Assembly: GCF_028682455.1 (NCBI RefSeq)
Contig: NZ_JANHLD010000001.1
Coordinates: 1,488,001 to 1,552,000 of the forward strand
Length of the DNA: 64,000 bases
Source of the DNA: Pseudomonas putida
GTDB lineage: Bacteria > Pseudomonadota > Gammaproteobacteria > Pseudomonadales > Pseudomonadaceae
Reading direction: 5' to 3'
Each line of letters opens with the position of its first letter. Within the stretch, counting starts at the first letter, position 1. The notes under the pieces were generated by a model. It was not told where the DNA came from, searched no databases, and saw nothing but the letters and a program-made list of their open reading frames with translations. Of this stretch, positions 1 through 7,653 are shown piece after piece. The translations under genes and the position numbers were made by a program.

Positions 1-2464
1 CCCAGCGGGTGGTCAGCATCACGTTGCGAGCCTCACCGTAGTAGGTGGTATCGAAGTTGCCCAGCCCGCTCAGGTAGCGCTTGTCGAACACGTTGTTGGC
101 GTTGACGGTGAAGCTCAGGTGTTCGTCGTACTGGTAGCGGGTCATCAGGTCGACCAGGGTGTAGCCGCCTTGCTTGATGTAGGTGTAGTCGTTCACCGCA
201 CCGCTGTAGATCTTGCCGTAGAACGCACTCTGCCAGTTCACGCCACCACCGACGGTGACCTTGTCCATCACGCCCGGCAGGCGGTAGGTGGTGAAAATTC
301 GCACCAGATGCTCAGGCTTGCTGGTGCTCATCGGGAAGCCGTAGATGCGCTGCTCGTCGGCATCGCGGGTGCGGGCATAGGTGTAGCCGGCCGAGAGGTT
401 CCAGCCTTCCATCAGCTCACCCGCGACTTCCAGCTCCACACCTTTTGTGGTCGCACCGTCAGTTGCCTTGTAGATGCCTTCGTTGGTGAATGGATTGGAG
501 CCGATTGATTCGGCGACGTTGTCCTGTTCGATGCGGAAGAAGGCCAGGCTGGCATTGAGCCGACCGTCGAAGTACGCCGCTTTCAGACCGGCTTCGTAGC
601 TGTCGCCCTCGACCGGGTCCAGGGTTGAGCCGTTGATGTCCTTGTTGGTCTGTGGCTGATAGATCGAGGTGTAGCTGGCGTACACCGAGTAGGTGTCGTC
701 CAGGTCATACACCGCGCCTGCATAGGGCGTGACGACGCCATGCTGTTTGTAGCTGGCCGAGTTGTCCTGGAAGATCGGGTTCAGGCCGTCATAGTTGTAG
801 TCGTCGTGGTACTTGAAGGTGCTGACCCGGGTACCGAGGATCAGCGAAAGGTCGTCGGTAGCGCGCAGGCGGGTGGCGATGTAGGCGCCGTTCTGGCTTT
901 TTTGTTGCTCGTACTTGCCGTTTTTCGGGAAGTCGGGCACGCCGATATCGCCTTTCCAGTCGAAGATGCTACCCGGCACCATGGCAAATTCGCTGGTGTC
1001 CCAGGTGCTGCCGGTCTGGCGCGAATGGGAGGTGTTGAAGCCCACCACCAGGTCATGCTGGCGACCGAACAGGCTGAAAGGACCGGAGAGGTTCAGGTCG
1101 GCACTGTTTTGCACCCGATGGCCTTCCCAGCGTCCCCAAAAGAAAAACATGCCGTTGCCGTCACGGTCCGGGCTGCCGCCGCTGGCCGAGGCCAGGCGGG
1201 TATCGTGGTCGGTTTGCAGCTGGTTGACGCTGAGCTTGAGCGACCAGTCATTGACCAGCGCCTGCTCAAGGGAGGCGAAGTAGGTGCGGTTCTGGAAGTC
1301 GCGGCGGCTCCAGTCAGCGCCCGGGTTGAACGAGCGCGAGAAGTCGGTGCGGCCGCCGTCGGTGTAGTACACCGGGTTACCGGTCCAGGAGGAGCCACGT
1401 GGGGTGGTGGTCTGCTGGTCGATACCGACGGTCAGCAGGGTGTCGGGGGTGATGTCGGCTTCGAGGATGCCGTAGTACACCTCTTTCTTCTGCTCGTAGT
1501 GATCCTGATAGCCTTGTTTGTCCTGCTGCGCCCCGACAAAGCGCCCTCGCACCGTACCGTTGTCATTGAGCGGCCCCGACACATCACCCTCGCCACGGTA
1601 GTTGTCCCAACTGCCGGCGCTGCCGGTCAGCGAGGCCTGGAACTGGGCGGTGGGCTTCTTGCGGATCAGGTTGACCGTGGCGGACGGGTCGCCGGAACCT
1701 GTCATCAGGCCGGTCGCGCCCTTGAGTACTTCTACCCGGTCATAGATGGCCATATCGACATGGGCGGTGCCTTCGCCGTACACGCCGTCATAGATGGTGT
1801 TCACGCCGTCGTACTGGTAGTTGGTGATCACCTGGCCGCGGCTGGAAAAGTCGACCCGGTCACTGTCGTAGGTCTGGCCGGAAACACCGGGGGTGTTGCG
1901 CAGTACATCGGAGATGCTCTGGGCGCCCTGGTCGTCCATCTGCTGGCGGGTGACCACGGTGATCGATTGAGGTGTTTCGCGGATCGACAGCGGCAGCTTG
2001 GTTGCCGTGCGGGTCACCGCCGTCGTGTAGGAACCGGTGTTTTCCGTGGTTTCGCCGAGCAGTTGGCCGTTGATGCTGGTCGCCCCCAGCTCCAGGGCGC
2101 CGCTGCTGTTGGCCGGGACCAGCACATAGCCGCCGTTGCTCTGGCGCTGGGCCTGCAGGCCGCTGCCCTGAAGCAGGCGCGCCAGGCCTTCTTCCACCGA
2201 GTAGTTGCCCTGCAGCCCGGCCGATTGACGGCCTTGGGTCTGGCGGGCGTCGAATGACAGGGTGATGTTGGCGCGGGTGGCGAACAGGCTCAGGGTGGTG
2301 CCCAGCGGGCCCGGTGCGATCTGGAATGCGGTGCTGGCGCTTTGCGCCAGTGCCTGGGCCGGCAGCATCGCCAGCATCGGCAGCGGCGCCAGGGTCAGAC
2401 CAAACAGCGCCAGGTGAACGGCGCGAACCAGAGGGCGGGGTGCCCGTGGGCAAGTGCGGGTCAT
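1..2464 (-). CDS. TonB-dependent siderophore receptor with signalling domain (3' end cut by window)
   Basis: Outer-membrane receptor that imports a ferric siderophore using TonB energy. The N-terminus is a long signal peptide (basic start, hydrophobic core about residues 15-40, ending ALAQS). An STN signalling domain follows at about residues 42-105 (FQIAPGPLGTTLSLFA), the part that contacts a FecR-type anti-sigma factor. A plug domain (about 150-260, with PLSIRETPQSITVVT and GLMTGSGDPSATVNLIRKKP) precedes a beta-barrel. The frame runs to base 1 after TTRW, so only the last few residues and stop are missing. The ATG at 2464 is preceded by a GAAGGAAA ribosome site. It lies just downstream of fecR- and fecI-like genes on the same strand, so it is probably the target of that sigma factor. 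The siderophore is not identifiable from sequence. Confidence 0.93.
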   Translation of the reverse strand, partial: MTRTCPRAPRPLVRAVHLALFGLTLAPLPMLAMLPAQALAQSASTAFQIAPGPLGTTLSLFATRANITLSFDARQTQGRQSAGLQGNYSVEEGLARLLQGSGLQAQRQSNGGYVLVPANSSGALELGATSINGQLLGETTENTGSYTTAVTRTATKLPLSIRETPQSITVVTRQQMDDQGAQSISDVLRNTPGVSGQTYDSDRVDFSSRGQVITNYQYDGVNTIYDGVYGEGTAHVDMAIYDRVEVLKGATGLMTGSGDPSATVNLIRKKPTAQFQASLTGSAGSWDNYRGEGDVSGPLNDNGTVRGRFVGAQQDKQGYQDHYEQKKEVYYGILEADITPDTLLTVGIDQQTTTPRGSSWTGNPVYYTDGGRTDFSRSFNPGADWSRRDFQNRTYFASLEQALVNDWSLKLSVNQLQTDHDTRLASASGGSPDRDGNGMFFFWGRWEGHRVQNSADLNLSGPFSLFGRQHDLVVGFNTSHSRQTGSTWDTSEFAMVPGSIFDWKGDIGVPDFPKNGKYEQQKSQNGAYIATRLRATDDLSLILGTRVSTFKYHDDYNYDGLNPIFQDNSASYKQHGVVTPYAGAVYDLDDTYSVYASYTSIYQPQTNKDINGSTLDPVEGDSYEAGLKAAYFDGRLNASLAFFRIEQDNVAESIGSNPFTNEGIYKATDGATTKGVELEVAGELMEGWNLSAGYTYARTRDADEQRIYGFPMSTSKPEHLVRIFTTYRLPGVMDKVTVGGGVNWQSAFYGKIYSGAVNDYTYIKQGGYTLVDLMTRYQYDEHLSFTVNANNVFDKRYLSGLGNFDTTYYGEARNVMLTTRW

Positions 2465-2529
2465 GCAGGTTTTCCTTCGATTGGCTGGGCAGAGGGGCAG
2501 CTTTAATGTGCTGCTTTACCTGCGTAGCC

Positions 2530-2546
2530 GAATGAGAATGAAAATC
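2530..2546 (-). promoter_or_regulatory. possible Fur-box-like element before the receptor gene
   Basis: The 106-base gap between the fecR-like stop and the receptor start contains an A-rich run GAATGAGAATGAAAATC. It resembles stacked NATWAT half-sites of a degenerate Fur box. Both the position and the iron-uptake context fit, but the match is weak and it may instead be part of a promoter read by the neighbouring FecI-type sigma factor. Confidence 0.25.
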
Positions 2547-2570
2547 GGCAACCCCTTTGGTAGAAATTGT

Positions 2571-3518
2571 TCAGGCAGGTTCGATGCTCGCCCAGTAACG
2601 GGTCAGGTAACGCACCTTGACGGGCAGCGAGGCGCTGAGGTTTTCCAGGATGGTGTCGGTGTCGTCGATGCGAAAGGCCCCTGACAGGCGCAGGTCGGCA
2701 ACCTCGCCTGCGCAGCGCAGCACGCCGGGACGATAGCGGCGCAGCTCGCTGACGAAGTCGGCCAGGCGCCATTCGATCACCGTCAGCATGCCTTGGGTCC
2801 AGGCGCCGGTACCGGGCGCAGCAGTACGAGCGGTGCTGATACGCTGTTTGTCGAACTCGGCGGTCTGGCCGGCATCCAGGCGCAGCATCAGCAACGGGTT
2901 ATCCACGGAGCGGATCTCCACGGCGTGCTGCAACACGCTGACCTGGCTTCGGCCTTCATCGCTGCGTACGCTGAAACGCGTACCCAGGGCGCGCACAAGA
3001 CCCTCGGCGGTTTGTATTTCGAAGGGGCGGGCAGCTGGATCTCCGGCGGTCTGCACCATGATTTCGCCACGGTACAGGCGCAGCTGGCGGAGCGCGCTGT
3101 CGAAATGGATATCCACGGCGCTGTCGGTATTGAGTTCAAGCTGGCTGCCATCGCTGAGCCTCACCTGCCGTCGTTCACCTTTGCCGGTACGCAGTTCGGC
3201 CATCAGCGCCTGGCCCGGATTGCTTTCGCGCACGGCCCAGCCGGTAGCGCCGACCACCATGAGCATGGCCAGGGTCTTGAGGACGGCGCGTCGACGCGCC
3301 CGAACGCCGGCCAGGGTCGGCAGGGCGACGTCCGCTGGCAGGCAGCCCAGTTGGCGCTGCAACTTCTCCACCCGCGCCCAGGCCTGGGCATGGGCCTGGC
3401 TTTTGCCCAGCCACTCCTGCCAGGCGCGTAGCTGCGCGTCACTGGGCTGGGCGGCATTGAGCTGCACGTACCACGTGGCGGCGGCTTCCAGGGTGCGGTA
3501 GTCCAGGGCTTGGGCCAT
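2571..3518 (-). CDS. FecR-type anti-sigma factor / sigma regulator
   Basis: A 315-residue inner-membrane regulator that passes the signal from the loaded TonB receptor to the FecI-type sigma factor. The N-terminal cytoplasmic part contains the family DUF4880 pattern (AATWYVQLNAAQPSDAQL and WQEWL). One membrane segment lies at about residues 80-97 (LKTLAMLMVVGATGWAV). The FecR domain follows (GERRQVRLSDGSQLELNTDS, RPFEIQTAEGLVRALGTRF), with a C-terminal STN-like region near VIEWRLADFVSELRRYRPG. Its ATG follows the fecI-like stop codon immediately (TGA then ATG), so the two are cotranscribed and probably translationally coupled. Length and domain order are normal for the family. Confidence 0.93.
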   Translation of the reverse strand: MAQALDYRTLEAAATWYVQLNAAQPSDAQLRAWQEWLGKSQAHAQAWARVEKLQRQLGCLPADVALPTLAGVRARRRAVLKTLAMLMVVGATGWAVRESNPGQALMAELRTGKGERRQVRLSDGSQLELNTDSAVDIHFDSALRQLRLYRGEIMVQTAGDPAARPFEIQTAEGLVRALGTRFSVRSDEGRSQVSVLQHAVEIRSVDNPLLMLRLDAGQTAEFDKQRISTARTAAPGTGAWTQGMLTVIEWRLADFVSELRRYRPGVLRCAGEVADLRLSGAFRIDDTDTILENLSASLPVKVRYLTRYWASIEPA

Positions 3519-4019
3519 TCAATCGTCCGTTAGCAGCAGGCAGTGGGTCATGGCGCGGATCAGGTGCTTTTTCACCGTGGTGACCGACACCCCCAGTCGC
3601 TCAGCGGTAGCGACATAACTCAGGCCTTCGAGTTGAACAGCCAGGAAGATACGCCGGGTGCGATCGCCCAGGCCGTCAAGCAAGGTATCGACCGCCACCA
3701 GGGTTTCGAGGATCAGCAGACGGGTTTCCGGTGAGTCGGCCAATCGCTCGGGTCGGCTCGCCAGTTCGGCAAGGTAGGCCTGCTCCAGTGCCTTGCGGCG
3801 GAACTTGTCGACCATCAGGGCATGGGCAATGGCGCCCAGGTAACTGCGTGGCTCGCGGATGGTGTCGATGTTGCGTGCAGTCAGCACCCGGATGAAGGTG
3901 TCCTGGGCAAGGTCCGCGGCATCGCTGGCATTGCCCAGGCGGGCGCGCAGCCAGTTTTTCAACCAACCATTGTGTTCGCTGTAGAGGGCATGCAGGGCAG
4001 CGTGATCGGAGGCAGACAT
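3519..4019 (-). CDS. FecI-type extracytoplasmic-function sigma factor
   Basis: A 166-residue ECF sigma factor expected to direct RNA polymerase to the adjacent TonB-receptor gene when its siderophore is present. Region 2 is seen in LYSEHNGWLKNWLRARLGNASDAADLAQDTFIRVL. Region 4 is the C-terminal helix-turn-helix (LEGLSYVATAERLGVSVTTVKKHLIRA). An in-frame ATG at 4058 would add 13 residues, but it lies inside the Fur-box-like site, where transcription probably starts, so the ATG at 4019 (MSASDHAALHAL) is preferred and aligns better with family N-termini. Neither start has a strong ribosome site. The gene is divergent from the oxidoreductase at 4162. Confidence 0.92.
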   Translation of the reverse strand: MSASDHAALHALYSEHNGWLKNWLRARLGNASDAADLAQDTFIRVLTARNIDTIREPRSYLGAIAHALMVDKFRRKALEQAYLAELASRPERLADSPETRLLILETLVAVDTLLDGLGDRTRRIFLAVQLEGLSYVATAERLGVSVTTVKKHLIRAMTHCLLLTDD

Positions 4020-4043
4020 GAACGGCACAACCAGCCAGTAATT

Positions 4044-4062
4044 GATAATTAGTCGCATTATT
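4044..4062. promoter_or_regulatory. Fur box upstream of fecI-like gene
   Basis: The 19-base sequence GATAATTAGTCGCATTATT keeps both outer hexamers of the Fur consensus (GATAAT ... ATTAT) and matches it at 13 of 19 positions by eye. It sits just upstream of the sigma-factor start, where iron-loaded Fur would repress the signalling operon. The Fur protein itself is encoded at 31554-31958. Confidence 0.6.
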
Positions 4063-4161
4063 GTAGTTTGTCGGGATGTTTCGCAAGAGCCGGTGCTTGA
4101 CCTGTGCCAGGACCGGGCAAAGACTGATCAGCTGTTTGTCGAATCGAATCAGGAGATTTCC

Positions 4162-5172
4162 ATGACCAGCAAGGCCATTTACGTGCAGGCGGGCGGCGGT
4201 TACGACAAGGTGCAGGTCGGTACCTGTGCGGCATCCGCGCCCAAGGCCGGTGAAATCAGCGTGCGAGTGCACGCCAACTCGCTCAACTATCACGACTTCG
4301 CCGTGGTCAGCGGTATGTGGGGGCCGACCGAGCCGCGCATTCCCATGGCCGATGGCGCGGGCGTGGTGACGGCGGTCGGGGAGGGTGTCAGTGAGTTTGC
4401 CGTGGGTGATGCGGTGGTCAGCACCTTCTTCCCCGACTGGCTGGGGGGCCACCCACAGGTGGAAGGCTTTGCCAGCGTGCCGGGTGATGGCATCGATGGC
4501 TACGCCCGTGAACAGGTGACCGCCCGCGCCACCTCGTTTACCCATGCCCCCAAAGGCTACACCCACGCCGAGGCCGCCACCTTGACCACCGCCGGGCTCA
4601 CGGCCTGGCGCGCGCTGATGGCCGACGACGCGCTCAAGCCCGGCGACACCGTGCTGGTGCAAGGCACCGGCGGCGTTTCGATCTTCGCCCTGCAGTTCGC
4701 CAAGCTGGCGGGGGCCACGGTGATTGCGACTTCGTCCAGTGACGAAAAGCTCGAACGCCTCAAGGCCATGGGTGCCGATCACCTGATCAACTATCGCAAG
4801 ACCCCGGCCTGGGGTGAAACCGTACGCCAGCTCACCGGTAACCGTGGCGTCGATCACGTGATCGAAGTGGGCGGCCCGGCCACCCTGGAGCAGTCAATGA
4901 TCGCGGCGGCGATTGGTGGGCACATCTCGCTGATCGGCATTCTGACCGGAGTTTCCGGGCAACTGCCGCTGATCCATGCGCTGGTACGCCAGATACGCCT
5001 GCAGGGTGTGCTGGTCGGCAGCCGGGAGCAACAGCAGGCGATGATCCGCGCAATCGATGCCAACGGCCTTCGCCCGGTGATCGACAAGTCGTTCGCCCTG
5101 GAACAGATCGTCGAGGCGTTCCGTTACCAGGAAAGCAACCAGCACTTCGGCAAGATCTGCCTGGAGTTCTGA
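4162..5172 (+). CDS. zinc-free medium-chain NAD(P)-dependent alcohol dehydrogenase / quinone oxidoreductase
   Basis: A 336-residue MDR-superfamily oxidoreductase. The N-terminal GroES-like domain has the substrate-side signature NSLNYHDFAVVSG and the GxGVV turn (ADGAGVVTAVGEGVSEFAVGD). The Rossmann domain has GTGGVSIFALQFAKLAGA for NAD(P) binding and ends with HFGKICLEF. The cysteine/histidine zinc ligands of classical alcohol dehydrogenases are absent, which points to the quinone-oxidoreductase or enal-reductase side of the family; the substrate is unknown. The ATG at 4162 has an AGGAGA ribosome site five bases upstream. It appears to be a single-gene unit. Confidence 0.88.
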   Translation: MTSKAIYVQAGGGYDKVQVGTCAASAPKAGEISVRVHANSLNYHDFAVVSGMWGPTEPRIPMADGAGVVTAVGEGVSEFAVGDAVVSTFFPDWLGGHPQVEGFASVPGDGIDGYAREQVTARATSFTHAPKGYTHAEAATLTTAGLTAWRALMADDALKPGDTVLVQGTGGVSIFALQFAKLAGATVIATSSSDEKLERLKAMGADHLINYRKTPAWGETVRQLTGNRGVDHVIEVGGPATLEQSMIAAAIGGHISLIGILTGVSGQLPLIHALVRQIRLQGVLVGSREQQQAMIRAIDANGLRPVIDKSFALEQIVEAFRYQESNQHFGKICLEF

Positions 5173-5435
5173 TCCATCCTCCCCCGAGGCGGCCCGACCT
5201 TGGTCGGGCTTGACCTCGCCATCCTATTTTGTCGCGCGGTAACTCTTTGCTTTTCAAGAATTTTTTCGAAACTCTTGATTCGCATTCTTTCGCTCCGTCC
5301 GGGTGTTATTTCGAACACCTTGTGTGATATTTTGCCCGCCGCTCGAGAAATCCATGGCACAGCGCCCACTGGGCCTGTGACGCATCGCTTCCAGGTGCAT
5401 CCGGTAATAAATACAAATACGTAGTGAGTGTGATC
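5173..5435. other. intergenic region with permease promoter
   Basis: These 263 bases hold no convincing gene. The section 5225-5300 is AT-rich for this genome and is a likely promoter area. GGTGTT-ATTTCG-AACACC at 5302-5319 is a 6-bp inverted repeat that could be an operator; no consensus for a known regulator such as PhhR/TyrR is recognisable. Confidence 0.4.
5192..5209 (+). terminator. possible weak terminator after the oxidoreductase
   Basis: A perfect 8-bp inverted repeat GCCCGACC-TT-GGTCGGGC lies 20 bases after the stop codon. Only a scattered T content follows (TTGACCTCGCC, then TATTTT about 15 bases later), so intrinsic termination is uncertain. Confidence 0.4.
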
Positions 5436-6689
5436 ATGAGTGCAACCCCCAACACCGCCGTGGGCGGTGCTGACCCGTCCGTGGTTGAATCTTCGGGCCT
5501 TGAGGTCAAACGCCTGACGTTCGTCGAGGCGGTGGCAATGATCGTGGGTACCAACATCGGTGCCGGCGTATTGTCGATGGCCTATGCCAGCCGCCTGGCC
5601 GGCTACATGCCATTGCTGTTGTGGCTGGCCGTGGCCGGTGTCTTCACCACCATCTCCATGCTCTATGTCTCGGAAACGACCCTGCGTACCCGCAGCCACC
5701 ACCAGCTGAGTGGCCTGGCGCAGCGCTATGTCGGCTCGTTCGGGGCCTGGGCCATCTTCTTGTCGGTGGCGGTCAACAGCATCGGCGCCCTGACCGCGTA
5801 CATGAGCGGCAGCGGCAGGATCCTCAGCGAGTTCTTCGGCATCAGCCCGGCCATCGGCAGCCTGCTGTTCTTCCTGCCTGCAGCCTTCGTGCTGTACCTG
5901 GGCCTGAAGGCCATTGGCAAGGGGGAGAAGTTCATCAGTATCGGCATGGTATCGATGACCCTGGTGCTGGTGATCGCGACCCTGATCAACGAAAAAACCG
6001 ATTTTGCCAACCTGTTCGATGGCAGCTGGATCTACATGATCCCAGTGTTCAACATTGCCGTGTTCTGCTTCTCGGCGCAGTACGTGGTGCCGGAGATGGC
6101 CCGTGGCTTCAGCCATGACCCCAAGCGCCTGCCGATTGCCGTGATCACCGGCATGGTCATCACCTTCATCCTGCTGGCGATCGTGCCGATGTCGGTGATA
6201 GCCCTCAACGGCCTGGAAAACCAGACCGAAGTCGCCACCCTGGCATGGGGCCAGGCCCTGGGCCAGTGGGCGTTCTACACCGCCAACACCTTTGCCCTGT
6301 GCGCCATGATGACCTCGTACTGGGGGCTGGGCGGCAGCTTCCTGACCAACATCTTCGACAAGTTCAAGAGCCTGGGTTCGGAAAGCAACCCCAAGAACCG
6401 CCTGCTGGTACTGGGCATCGTCTGCGTACCGCCGTTCATCCTGGCCTACAGCGGCATGGTCGGCTTTGTTAACGCGCTGTACTTCGCCGGCGTGTTCAGC
6501 GGCGTGATCCTGTCGATCATGCCGATCCTGATGCTGCGCTCGGCGCGCAAGAACGGCGACATCGTCCCTGCCTGGCAATGCGGCTGGATCGCCCATCCGC
6601 TGATCCAGGTGATGGTGGTGATCCTGTACCTGTGCAGCATGATGTATGCGATTGCCAGTGCGTTTGGCTGGTTGCCTGGCGGCTGGTAA
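5436..6689 (+). CDS. HAAAP-family aromatic amino acid permease
   Basis: A 417-residue integral membrane transporter of the hydroxy/aromatic amino acid permease family (TyrP/Mtr/TnaB type), moving tryptophan, tyrosine or a related substrate with protons. The diagnostic first segment is VAMIVGTNIGAGVLSM. About 11 hydrophobic segments follow, with CFSAQYVVPEMARGFSHDPKRLP and the conserved SYWGLGGSFLTNIFDKF region. An in-frame GTG at 5424 would add four residues; the ATG at 5436 is chosen because GTGAG lies just upstream, although neither start is strong. The gene converges on the tetR-like gene and shares its terminator. Exact substrate is not visible. Confidence 0.88.
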   Translation: MSATPNTAVGGADPSVVESSGLEVKRLTFVEAVAMIVGTNIGAGVLSMAYASRLAGYMPLLLWLAVAGVFTTISMLYVSETTLRTRSHHQLSGLAQRYVGSFGAWAIFLSVAVNSIGALTAYMSGSGRILSEFFGISPAIGSLLFFLPAAFVLYLGLKAIGKGEKFISIGMVSMTLVLVIATLINEKTDFANLFDGSWIYMIPVFNIAVFCFSAQYVVPEMARGFSHDPKRLPIAVITGMVITFILLAIVPMSVIALNGLENQTEVATLAWGQALGQWAFYTANTFALCAMMTSYWGLGGSFLTNIFDKFKSLGSESNPKNRLLVLGIVCVPPFILAYSGMVGFVNALYFAGVFSGVILSIMPILMLRSARKNGDIVPAWQCGWIAHPLIQVMVVILYLCSMMYAIASAFGWLPGGW

Positions 6690-6710
6690 GGCTTCAGGGT
6701 AGTTGGTATG

Positions 6711-6744
6711 AAAAGGCCGGTGCGGGTATCGCACCGGCCTTTTT
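6711..6744. terminator. bidirectional intrinsic terminator
   Basis: AAAAGGCCGGTGCG-GGTAT-CGCACCGGCCTTTTT is a stem of more than 12 bp with an A tract on one side and a T tract on the other. It serves both the permease (rightward) and the tetR-like gene (leftward). Confidence 0.92.
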
Positions 6745-6751
6745 AGTTGCC

Positions 6752-7336
6752 TTACTCACTGCGAATAATGCCAAGAGCGCAACGTGTGAGAACATCGGTG
6801 AGCTGCGGCTCTGTCATCTGTACATCACTCCACTGCGCCTGGCCGTACAGCATCCCGATCACCGCATGGGTAATAAAAGCGATCTCCTCCTCAGGTTTGC
6901 CATTGCCCTGATACGCATCGGCGATGATGTGTTTGAGCTGCTCGCAATACGCCGCTTTCAGCGCATGTGCCTGCTGCTTGTTATCGTCGTTCAGGTTCAC
7001 GAACTCCCTGCTTATCAACACGAGCCTGTGCCTGTCGTTCTGGCTGAAGGCAACAAATGCCTGAACGAAACGGCGTACGCGTTCGCCCGTCGTACTGGCG
7101 CCTTTCATTCGTTGTTTGGTATCGGCCAGCAAGTCTGACAAGGCCGACTCGATCAACTCGAACAGCAGGCACTGCTTGTTTTCAATGTGATGGTACAAAG
7201 AGCCCGCCTGAACCCCGACGTGGCCGGCCAGGTCGCGCAAGCCGATGGCCTGGTAGCCATGTGTTGCGAACAGCTCCAATGCAGCGTCGAGCAAGCGGTC
7301 GCGGGGGCTGGGTGTGGACGTGATGGCTGCGAGCAT
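6752..7336 (-). CDS. TetR-family transcriptional regulator
   Basis: A 194-residue one-domain repressor. The N-terminal helix-turn-helix reads RDRLLDAALELFATHGYQAIGLRDLAGHVGVQAGSLYHHIENK, a full TetR signature with the GSLYHHI recognition helix end. The C-terminal ligand-binding part (residues about 65-190) is not assignable to a ligand class. The in-frame GTG/ATG choices further upstream are rejected because the ATG at 7336 has GGAG seven bases ahead. It ends against the shared terminator with the permease. It is the last core gene before the island boundary, so in an island-free relative it should sit directly downstream of ssrA. An inverted repeat at 7381-7413 might be its operator. Confidence 0.9.
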   Translation of the reverse strand: MLAAITSTPSPRDRLLDAALELFATHGYQAIGLRDLAGHVGVQAGSLYHHIENKQCLLFELIESALSDLLADTKQRMKGASTTGERVRRFVQAFVAFSQNDRHRLVLISREFVNLNDDNKQQAHALKAAYCEQLKHIIADAYQGNGKPEEEIAFITHAVIGMLYGQAQWSDVQMTEPQLTDVLTRCALGIIRSE

Positions 7337-7380
7337 GGAGAGGCTCCGTCGATCAGCAGGGATCCGCTGTGGGGTAGCCA

Positions 7381-7413
7381 ACGATACCGGGAATGGGTGG
7401 GTGTCCGTATCGT
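7381..7413. promoter_or_regulatory. candidate operator of the TetR-family gene
   Basis: Two 7-base arms, ACGATAC (7381-7387) and GTATCGT (7407-7413), form a perfect inverted repeat separated by 19 bases, 45 bases upstream of the tetR-like start. The spacing is longer than usual for one TetR dimer, so this is only a candidate. Confidence 0.25.
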
Positions 7414-7469
7414 CCGTCTGGGGCAGGAAATGTGGGGCTGCAGTGATGTTTTGTCAGCGAGTAGGCACA

Positions 7470-7507
7470 AAAAAAGGCACTTGCGCAGGGCGCTAGTGCC
7501 TTTTTTT
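7470..7507. terminator. bidirectional terminator at the island's left boundary (probable original ssrA terminator)
   Basis: An A7 tract, stem AGGCACT-T-GCGC / AGG / GCGC-T-AGTGCCT with one T-T mismatch, and a T7 tract. Read leftward it lies just downstream of the decayed ssrA 3' end at 7517-7541. That is where the original terminator of ssrA would have been displaced by island insertion. Confidence 0.85.
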
Positions 7508-7516
7508 GTTTTGCGA

Positions 7517-7541
7517 ATTTGGTGGGCCGGGGTGATTTGAA
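7517..7541 (-). repeat. distal attachment site: decayed copy of the ssrA 3' end
   Basis: ATTTGGTGGGCCGGGGTGATTTGAA matches the ssrA 3' end at 20391-20416 (ATTTGGTGGAGCCGGGGGG then ATTTGAA) except for one missing A and one G-to-T change. This direct repeat, with the integrase at the opposite end, defines the island. It has lost the CCA-side sequence needed for a functional tmRNA end, consistent with lack of selection. Confidence 0.8.
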
Positions 7542-7653
7542 AAGAACCTGTAGCTATCTGTTTTTATTGGCTAATAATTGATCAGATAAATTGCTTGGGA
7601 TACCAGCTGGAATGCTGTGTGATCTGGATTTCGATGGACGGTGGTTGTTGAAC

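Larger units (their letters stand above)
7337..7653. other. island left junction, no gene
   Basis: This 317-base stretch holds the tetR-like promoter area, the terminator at 7470-7507 and the decayed attachment site. AT-rich sequence follows (7545-7620, with TTATTGGCTAATAATTGATCAGATAAATT) before the Mrr-family stop codon. No open frame with a ribosome site was found. Confidence 0.6.

Noticed and set aside
740..2257. Long plus-strand reading frame of 505 codons
   Set aside because: Antisense to the TonB receptor, whose minus-strand frame has signal peptide, STN, plug and barrel motifs; the plus frame is a codon-bias shadow.
4020..4058. N-terminal extension of the fecI-like gene to an ATG at 4058
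   Set aside because: The extension lies in the Fur-box/promoter area and does not resemble FecI N-termini.
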